Below are positions 56,520 through 64,000 of a stretch of 64,000 nucleotides of DNA, piece after piece (the stretch's first letter is position 1; every line of letters begins with the position of its first letter). Below the pieces are notes generated by a model. It had not been told where the DNA came from. It searched no databases and worked only from the letters and a program-made list of their open reading frames with translations. The DNA is from Chionoecetes opilio (Eukaryota; Arthropoda; Malacostraca; Decapoda; Majidae), in contig JACEEZ010019115.1 in the NCBI GenBank assembly GCA_016584305.1, positions 303,688 through 367,687 on the forward strand, in the 5' to 3' direction. Both the position numbers and the translations under genes were made by a program.

Positions 56520-59500
56520 AATAACAATCTTTGGGGGCATACGCGGGGGGCGCGTGCCCGCCCAACCTACGGACGCCACTCCGGGGGCACCACGCACGAT
56601 TTCCCCATGCAGGCCCTTTCCCCTCCCAAGCAGCTCTCACAAAGAAAACATAACTTGCCCCGCCCCCCGAGCCTTGTGGGCCCCCCTTGGCCCCTCCCCA
56701 CCCCGGGTTCCTTACAGATACAACCCGATGGGAAAGATCGGTTTCGGGTAGGTGCCACATCCCATATACCCGAATTTGGGCCCGGGGGACGGATTATGCT
56801 TTAATGGGCCCTCGTTTTCAGTTCACGGTGCAACGCTGTTTTGACACTATCATCCAGCGATACCCCACGATTTGCGGGGGAAAATTTTTACCAAAGGCAT
56901 TGTTTCGTCTTTTCAAGACTTTTTAGTGTCTATGTCTCACAACCATAGAGTAAGACAGGGACACAACGACTGAAATCCGGATTTTTGCCCCCCTGCACAG
57001 GTACCGACAACGCCAAATACTCCGTGAGCGAGCCATAACACCGTGGGCATGCCAAATCCCCGAAAGGCTTCTTGACGTGACCCCCCGTCATTAGGACTGC
57101 GCTCCCAAAAGGTATGAAAAAAACTTTCCAAGTTCAGTCTCGCCACACGCATGAACAGACTGTACTGCTTCCTAGTAAGCTCCAAAAAAACTGGACCTTT
57201 GGGTCTTGACCGGAGACCTAAAAGCCCCAAAGGCCCCTCCCCTTTTGAGCGCCCGAGAGCCACCCCCAGCCCTCAGGATCAGCAAGATTACGCATCATCG
57301 GCAAAAACCAGGATCTTGGTGGCCCGACGGATGCCCACAATCACTTTGATCTAAACCCTTTTCCAATACCCGTCCTACAAGCGTTGAAAAGGATGGGGCA
57401 AGGACGCCCCCCTTTGCCTAATCCTGTATTCACAGGAAAAAAGCTGGATACCGCCCACACTTACAGCACCTCAGCCCAGAAACAGACCATTTTATCAAAC
57501 CAATAGCCCTTGCAGGAATCCCTCGAAGTCGCAGAAGATCCCAGAGTGACTCACATGCATGAGTCAAACCCCTTTCTTGGATCAATATAGGCGTAAGCAT
57601 CCCCTGTCGAAACACGTCGGGTTCCACCAGGACACGAACGCTAGGGTACGGCCGTTGTTGACTTTCCAGGCGTGAACCCAGACTGCTGAGGTCTTGATGT
57701 TCACAGATGACTGCGAATTCGTGTCAGCAATAGATGGGGAAGCACCTTCTGGACGTGACAGTGTAATACCGCGGTAATTGTTGCAGTCCTGACGGGCCCC
57801 TTTTCCCCTTTCCAGATAGGGGCGACCCAGCCCCCTTTTCCCCGTTGGAGGAATGGACCTGATTGCCACCGGCATTTAGGACAGATGCAACCCGCGGATC
57901 ATGGCCTCCCCCCAGCTTTGAGGAGTCCGCATGAATTACAAAACCAGCTGCCTTTCACCTCAATTTGCTACAGCCTCTCGACTTTGTCAAGAGAGGGGCC
58001 GTTTTGTCAATGGGAGGATCGGGATTCCACGCCTGTAACCCAGTGGGGGTGAAGTGCCTCAGTTTGGGGGGTCCCCGTGAACAACGCCCAAAGTACTCAG
58101 CCCAAGAGCCCATTGCCCATCCCTGTCCGACACAGGCGCCCATCGCGTTTTAAAAGCACCGACCGAGAAGGAGATTGGAAACGGAGCTTCTTCAGGGCCG
58201 GTAGGGGGTTGGAGGTCATTAGCGTTCAAAGCCCCGACACCTCAGCGAGACTCCGACATAATCCCTTGTCTCTCCCAGGGGGGTTCTAGTCCGGCGTGAC
58301 AGAGCCCTGTGCTGGTCCCCGGGTTTCCCAGCCATCCTGGCAGCGCCCTCTCCTCGTTTTCTCCCCGCGTCCCTCGAGACAAAACAACGCCTTTGGGCCT
58401 CGGGCGCTCCCAATACCCCTCCTTTGGGAGCCTTTAGAGTTTCACTTTGAAGGTATCCCACAGTTCAAGGACCCCCAGAGCACCCAGCAAATCAAACCGT
58501 TTTAGACTGCCACCGCATAATCATGAGCACATGTCAAGCCTTCAGTTTTCAAGATGAAAAACAGAGGTTTCCTCTTTTAGATTCTTGGATTGACAGAAGC
58601 TTAAGTGTGCAACAACAATCTGGATTTTCCAAAAACTCAGCCCCCTCCGGGAAACCCCGCAGTTCGGAGGATCCTCCAAAAGGTACTAACAGGATTGGCG
58701 ATCTCCTTTGCTACCCTCCGGCATTACTATACCAGTCCACGGGGAGCTTGGCTCTGATACCAAGAAAAACCGCAACCTCAACCTTCTGGACCTTGCAAAG
58801 TTTAGAAGCAGAGAACTTTGGGTTTCGGTACCCAGCCATGGGGACCAAACAAACCGTAGCCATCTCTACAGTGCCAGTAGTAGCTTGAAGTCGCCCAAGA
58901 CAATGAGTGTGTCCCGAGGAGGACACTGGTTAATACAGACTCGAGTTTGGCGTTTTGAACATCTCCTTCTCTTCAGTTTTTTCGCATCTGGTAGGAGCGT
59001 ACATTGCAACAAGAGAATGAAACCCAAGAGTGTGTTTCATCCTCACCCGATTTTATGCTCATCAACCCGGGAGTAACCTCCAAAAAATGACGGCTGCAGT
59101 TTTCTGAGATGCCATAGCTACTCCCCCTACACGGTCCCCTTGCTCATGCCGGACCGTAGTAGGTAACCCCCAATGTGTCTGCCCCCTGCCAGGCCCCTCG
59201 TCTAGAGAGTCCCACTATACCACCCCCCAGCCCACTGAGCTCGCCGATAGGAGAGGTAGTCGATGATCGTCTGAGAGGGGTAGAACGTTCCACGAGCCCA
59301 CACGAAGAACCCTCCCCAGGTTGTCCGGAGTGATTCGCGGGGAAAAGGGGCCGCCTCTGACCGCCCCCCGGGCCCCCCCCCCATAAGAAAAATTGGGCTA
59401 GGGGGGCCCCACCACTTGAATAGAGTGTGGGATTCCCCAGGGCTTTGCCCCCCACCGTCATGGGAGACCCTCCCTGCGTCGGCATAGGAGGGTTTGCATG

Positions 59501-59640
59501 GTGGGCCCCCCCGGCAAAACGGGCGGGGGCGCGATTATCGGCCCCCCGGGCCTCTACCTCACATGTTTGGGTAGTTTGTTTTTTCAGGGAAAGGGGTTCA
59601 AACCCCCCCACCCCAACCAATCTATGTCAGGGGTTGGCTT
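56520..59640 (-). mobile_element. RTE-like LINE, nearly full length but heavily decayed
   Basis: Minus-strand pieces in order. Near 59270-59150: SPIGELSGL, GGIVGLSRRG and YYGPA (start of the endonuclease, counterpart of LRVDIVGLSETR). Near 59060: EDETHSWVSF. 58870-58720: AGYRNPKFSASKLCKVQK and DWYSNAGG. RT follows from 57830: LGRPYLERGKGARQDCNNYRG (in part), then VNNGRTLAF, ESLWDLLRLRGIPARAIGL (about 57540), NDGGSRQEA (about 57080). The C-terminus is SHRVVSVRN (56720) and APPAYAPKD (56530). This order is that of RTE-clade LINEs, whose endonuclease is often mis-annotated as craniofacial development protein 2-like. At least a dozen frameshifts; not functional. Confidence 0.8.
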
Positions 59641-60090
59641 TCGCTCACTGGCCCGGGACGAGAACCCTCTGTAGGGGTTAACCCCCGGCTGCCCCTGGGT
59701 TTACCTTTTTGGTTACATTCATCTGTGATTGTTGCTTTTTTGGGCTACTTCTACCTTGTGTGATTTTGTGCGTGAAATTGGGGACAAACGATTTTTTTGT
59801 GTTTTTATTTACTTCCGTTAATTCCCGCGATTTCGACTGTGCGTCACTCCCCGCCTCCCTCATGGGCCGAGGGTAAGATTTCATGGTTTGCCGCGACGCA
59901 ACCTGATGTCAGTGTTCCACGTGTCCCCCCCCGCCTCCCGTACATTAAAAAAAAGACAAATAAACGAGCTGAAACAATAAATCAACATTTAGGTTCAAAC
60001 GGAGCTTCACATAAAAACAATAAATCTATGCTTGTATAAATATATACATGATTTAAAAAATTCTTAATTTTTAAGTCCTCGTATCCGTTC
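59641..60090. other. Unassigned spacer
   Basis: Possibly the 5' UTR of the RTE-like LINE to about 59700. The rest is unassigned. Confidence 0.4.
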
Positions 60091-60258
<168 letters not shown>

Positions 60259-60442
60259 GGTAGCCATTTCAGGTATAAAACAAACACAGGTACGCGATGG
60301 GCGGATCAGTTCCCCATAGCCCACTACTTATTGCCCAACCTTTGGCTTTTAATCTAAACACAAAATGAACAATTTACATACAAATGAGTTTTAGCAATTC
60401 AGAGCTTTTTCGTTAATGAGTTTGTATTTCATTAGTGGCAAG

Positions 60443-60718
<276 letters not shown>

Positions 60719-60769
60719 TTTTTACCTAGTTGTTTACCTAGTTGTGTTTTACAGGGCCTGAGCTATACT

Positions 60770-61090
60770 CGTGTGGTCACGTCTCCGTATCTACATTCAT
60801 CCAGTCTTTCTTTCAATTGGTGCACATTATGTGCCGATATATCACTTCCTCATTTAGTCCATTCCAAACTTCTACATTTATATGAGGGAAGCTGTACTTC
60901 TTTATGTTGTTCAGGCATCTCCCTTTTCCTAGTTGTTTTGGATGTCCTCTTGTGTATCGACCTTTGTTTCCGAGTCAGTAGTCTCTCATTGTCTGTTTCT
61001 TCCATCTTTGTTATCAGCTTAAAAATTGTTAAATAGTCTCCTCTTTCTCTTCTTTGCTCGAGTGCTGGTAACTTTATTTCCTTCAACCTT
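60770..61090 (-). pseudogene. LINE B ORF2 C-terminus
   Basis: Pieces: MKEIKLPALEQRRERGDYLT, IFKLITKMEETDNERLLTRK, then HINVEVWN (a W-N motif) and YGDVTTRV followed by a stop at about 60763. The codons for YGDVTTRV are part of the segment shared with the S2 SINE tail, so the SINE carries the very end of the LINE coding region. Confidence 0.8.
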
Positions 61091-62150
61091 TCCTCATAAG
61101 AAAGTTTTCTAGCTCTGGTACCATCTTTGTTGCCACTTTCTCTGTATCCTCTCCAACTTTATCACATGCTTCTTTTTATATGGGGACCACACAATGGCAG
61201 CATATTCCATTTTTGGTCGGATCATTGTAGTAATTATCTTTCTCAACATATTTGTGTCCATGTAATGAAATGCCACTCTAATATTCTTTAACATCCTGCA
61301 TGTATCTCCAAATATTTTATTTATATGTTTTTCTGGTTGTAAGTTATTCTGCATTATCACTCCCAGGTCATTTTCTTCCTGAACCTTTGCAATTATTTCA
61401 TTTCCCATTTCATATGGTCATTTATATCTCTTTTCGCTTTTTCCAATTTCCATCACATGACACTTATTTACTTTAAATTCCATTTCCCATCTTCTGCTCA
61501 TTCGTAGATCTGTTCAGGTAATTTTTTAGTGTTTCCATTCTTTATAGCTTTATATTTCTCTGAATAGTTTTGCATCATCTGCAAATAACGAATATAACTA
61601 TTTATTACCTCCGTCATGTCATTGAACGTAATTGTGAACATTAATTGGTGCCACACTATTCTTTGTGGTACCCCACTAAGTACGTTTTCTCCTTCAGACT
61701 TTAATCCTTCACTACTGTCTCATTATATCTCCAGCTCTCCAGATAACTTTCCATCCAGGTTTGAATTACCCCTGTGATTCCTCCTATATTTTCCAATTTC
61801 CAAAGTAGTCTCTCATGTGGGAACTTTATCAATGCCTTTTTAAGGATCTACGATATACGTACACAGTCTGCCCATCCATCTCTTTTTGTGTATATCAATT
61901 AATCTTGAGTAAAAGCTTATTAAGGTTGGTCACACATGATCTCTCTTTCCTAAAACCATACTGCCTGTCCGTTATTAATACTTTCATTTTCTAAGTATTC
62001 CGTTCATTGCTATCTTTAGTATTTTTCTCACATATCTTGCATACTGTGCTAGTTAGACACTGGGTCTATATTAGGTGGTTTTATCCTTCTTCCCATTTAT
62101 ATTATATTGGCACTATAATCTGCTCTCCTCACTCCTTTGGCACTTGCACT
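61090..62150 (-). pseudogene. LINE B reverse transcriptase, frameshifted
   Basis: Pieces: LISFYSRLIDIHKKR, KGIDKVP (counterpart of KAFDKVP, motif A), GENVLSGVPQ (61664-61690, motif B), FADDAK at 61568-61585 (motif C; both catalytic Asp present), then an intact 99-codon thumb frame 61109-61408 (KVQEENDLGVIMQNNLQPEK, RPKMEYAAIVWSPYKKKHV, KLERIQRK). The alternative reading frames needed show it is broken here, unless the indels are sequencing errors. Confidence 0.85.
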
Positions 62151-62949
62151 GTTGTTAATATTGAGCCTTTATTATCTCATTATACTGGGTTCAACGAACT
62201 GCTTTCTGCATTTTTTTTAAAAAAATAACCCGCCCCCCCGGGTTCTGGTCCTTTTGCTTTCCTCTCCCTCCAATTTTTTTCAAAAATTCAAAAATTTCTT
62301 CTTTTTTATTTTTTTTTCTTCCACTCCCTTCTGATTTTTTTTCCATTCCTTGGGGTTCATTGGTTTTTATTCTTTTTGAATACATGCAAAAATTTTTATT
62401 TAAAAATTTCCCACCCCTTTAAATTTTGGGTTTTTTCAAATTTTCATTTTACCTTCTTTCAGTCTCTCCATTTTGGTCCTTATGTTTGTTTTTCCCCATT
62501 GAAAAATCTGTGGGAACATTTTTGGGTTTTTTTTTCCTTTTTAAACCCCCTTTTTTTCAAATTTTTTTTCCTCATACTCTTTTATCTTCATTTTCCCCTT
62601 ATCCACATATATTCATTTTTTGCAAATTTTAAATTTTCCCTTCTTTATTTTTTTTTTTTTTCGATTTGCCCTTAAATTTTTATCCATGCCTCATCCTTAT
62701 TATCTTTACCCTACCTTCCATTAAAACCATTCTTTTTTTCCCCTTTTCTCTTCGTGTATATAGTGGTACGGGTTTTTAAATCCTTTTTCATTTTATGCTG
62801 GGGAAAAAATGTTGTTTTTAAACTTGCACATGGGCCCAAAATTTACCCCCTTTCATGTTTTCCCCCAGTAATTTCTTCATTGTTTTTTTTTTGTTTTTCA
62901 TGTTTTTTTCCCCCAAAGTCTTTTCCTGCCCCCTTTTGTACAATTCATC

Positions 62950-63420
62950 TGCCTCCTTTATTTCCTCTTTCTTTCCCCAAATTTCAAAATTTTAATGTGG
63001 CCCATTTTTTCCCAAAATGGGGCCCCCAAAATTGATCTCATTTGCTAGATCTATCAAAACCCTTTTTGGGAAAACACTGGGGCCCAAGTTTTGCTGGTTC
63101 TTTCCATTCCCCATATCTTTTTTTTTCTGTACCCATTGAGTCATCGTTTTTTTTATTTTTCAGTTTAAACCCAATCTATCTCCCCAGGTTTTTTCTTTTC
63201 CTTTCCTTCAAAAAGTCCCCCATTTTATTTTTTTTGCAGTTAAAATCCCCAAAAACAGCAGTATTTTTTTACTTTTCCCTTGATTATTTTGCCCTAATTT
63301 CCTTCCCAAGGTGCTTTCTAATACTCCCCTCATTTTCTTTCTTCCCTCCGGGTATTTGTTATGGGGGTCCCTGGTTGCCACTTTTTGCCCTGTGTTTCTC
63401 TATTTTAAATTATTTTTGTA
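62950..63420 (-). pseudogene. LINE B endonuclease domain (APE type), frameshifted
   Basis: Minus-strand pieces: VATRDPHNKYPEGRKKMRG, then VLESTLGRK, LLFLGILTAKKIKWGTF (counterpart of the GDFN motif), TWGDRLG, MTQWVQKKKR, EPAKLG and GKNGPH (counterpart of GKSDHV). The spacing fits an APE-type endonuclease of a LINE. The catalytic GDFN and SDH motifs are recognisable only after allowing frame errors in homopolymers. Confidence 0.65.
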
Positions 63421-64000
63421 CACTCACTTTGCAGCTCTTTTTTCCCCATACTCCACTTTTTTTAGCTTCCCCCTAATGTTGTCAGTTTTCATAGCTCCCC
63501 AAACCCCCTCTTCACCCACTTCCCCCCCACATTTTTTTTGTTGTTCCTTAGTTTTCACTTAATTTTCCTTTCCCTATTTTTTGGGTTTTTTTTGCAAAAA
63601 ATACAAACTTTTGGGAGCTTTATTTAATAAGTAACTTTTATTTAAAGTTTTCTAGGTAAAAATTCCATCTATTTAAAGAATACACTTTTTCATTATTTTT
63701 TTTCCCATCTTTTTTTCCTCACCCCATTTTACTTTACTTTTTTTTCTTTAATATATCACTTTCAAAACTCTTTCGTTCAGATCCCCCCCAAAAATATTTT
63801 GTTTTTTCCCCCCCTCCGTTTTTTCTTTATTTCTCTGTTTTACTTCTTGGATTTTTTTAAAATTTTTTCCTATCTTCTTCATTCAGTGTTTTTCTCTATA
63901 TAGACTTCCCTGAAATCTGCATTTTAAAATCTCAGCCGAAGGCTTTCTCAAGAATTTCTTCTTTTTTCCGTTTTGGGTTTTTTTGTCTTAGTTTCATCGG

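Larger units (their letters stand above)
60719..63999 (-). mobile_element. LINE B, non-LTR retrotransposon, continues beyond window
   Basis: Minus strand: the endonuclease core is at about 63400-62950, the RT at about 62150-61400, then thumb and C-terminus to about 60770. A very short 3' UTR follows (GGCCCTGTAAAACACAACTAG, then a second CAACTAGGTAAA) and (CA)n. The 5' part is A-rich with many run-length irregularities, so frames break often. At least 3.28 kb present. The last ~80 nt match the S2 SINE tails. Clade: CR1/Jockey-like group from motifs. Confidence 0.88.

Overview
The window is eukaryotic and looks like intergenic, repeat-dominated DNA from an arthropod, most likely a decapod crustacean. 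This rests on the great mass of di- and trinucleotide microsatellites ((CT)n, (CA)n, (TCC)n, (TAC)n), short TTAGG-type (arthropod telomere-like) tracts, many tRNA-derived SINEs, and several non-LTR retrotransposons of kinds common in crustacean genomes. The taxon is an inference. I found no intact host protein-coding gene and no convincing free-standing tRNA or rRNA gene. Most long open frames are translations of microsatellites (poly-Ser/Leu, Arg/Glu, Val/Cys, His/Thr).

Layout. 0-5.6 kb: AT-rich edge, SINE (family S1), purine tracts, (TAC)n and a 360-bp (CA)n. 5.7-6.3 kb: 3' end of a probable LTR retrotransposon with one short LTR ending in (CA)n. 8.2 kb: SINE S4. 9.4-10.4 kb: Harbinger-like transposon with TTA target duplications. 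11.3-12.8 kb: LINE 'D' fragment split by an S1 SINE. 13.2-14.6 kb: DNA transposon with 137-bp terminal inverted repeats carrying a broken gene for an uncharacterised CXC-tailed protein. 15.7-16.1 kb: decayed RT. 16.4-16.8 kb: SINE S2 with a tRNA-Val-like head. 17.4 and 18.7-19.4 kb: two minisatellites. 20.5 and 24.4 kb: two S3 SINEs with clear target duplications. 21.4-23.6 kb: LINEs C and D, tail to tail, each bounded by (CT)n. 26.7-28.1 kb: LINE 'A' piece inside (GGA)n, then a Harbinger-like MITE. 31.1-35.7 kb: several MITEs, some nested, an S1 SINE and hairpin elements. 36.1-37.9 kb: second CXC-family gene relic, between ~145-bp direct repeats. 44.7 kb: S1 SINE. 46.2-52.9 kb: head-to-tail series of five LINE A copies, mostly separated by (TCC)n. 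54.1 and 55.95 kb: S4 and S2 SINEs. 56.5-59.6 kb: decayed RTE-like LINE on the minus strand. 60.7-64 kb: LINE 'B' on the minus strand, running off the window.

Two themes tie the window together. First, retroelement ends repeatedly abut microsatellites of an element-specific motif: A with TCC, B and S2 with CA, C with CT, D with GA. This suggests insertion into, or seeding of, simple repeats. Second, S2 SINEs share about 80 nt of 3' end with LINE B, a likely SINE/LINE partnership. The other notable item is the CXC-tailed protein family, present twice in the window inside two structurally different mobile-looking units. Large parts of 41.5-50.9, 53.4-60 and 62.2-64 kb are rich in homopolymers and single-base indels relative to sister copies, so sequence quality there may be poor.
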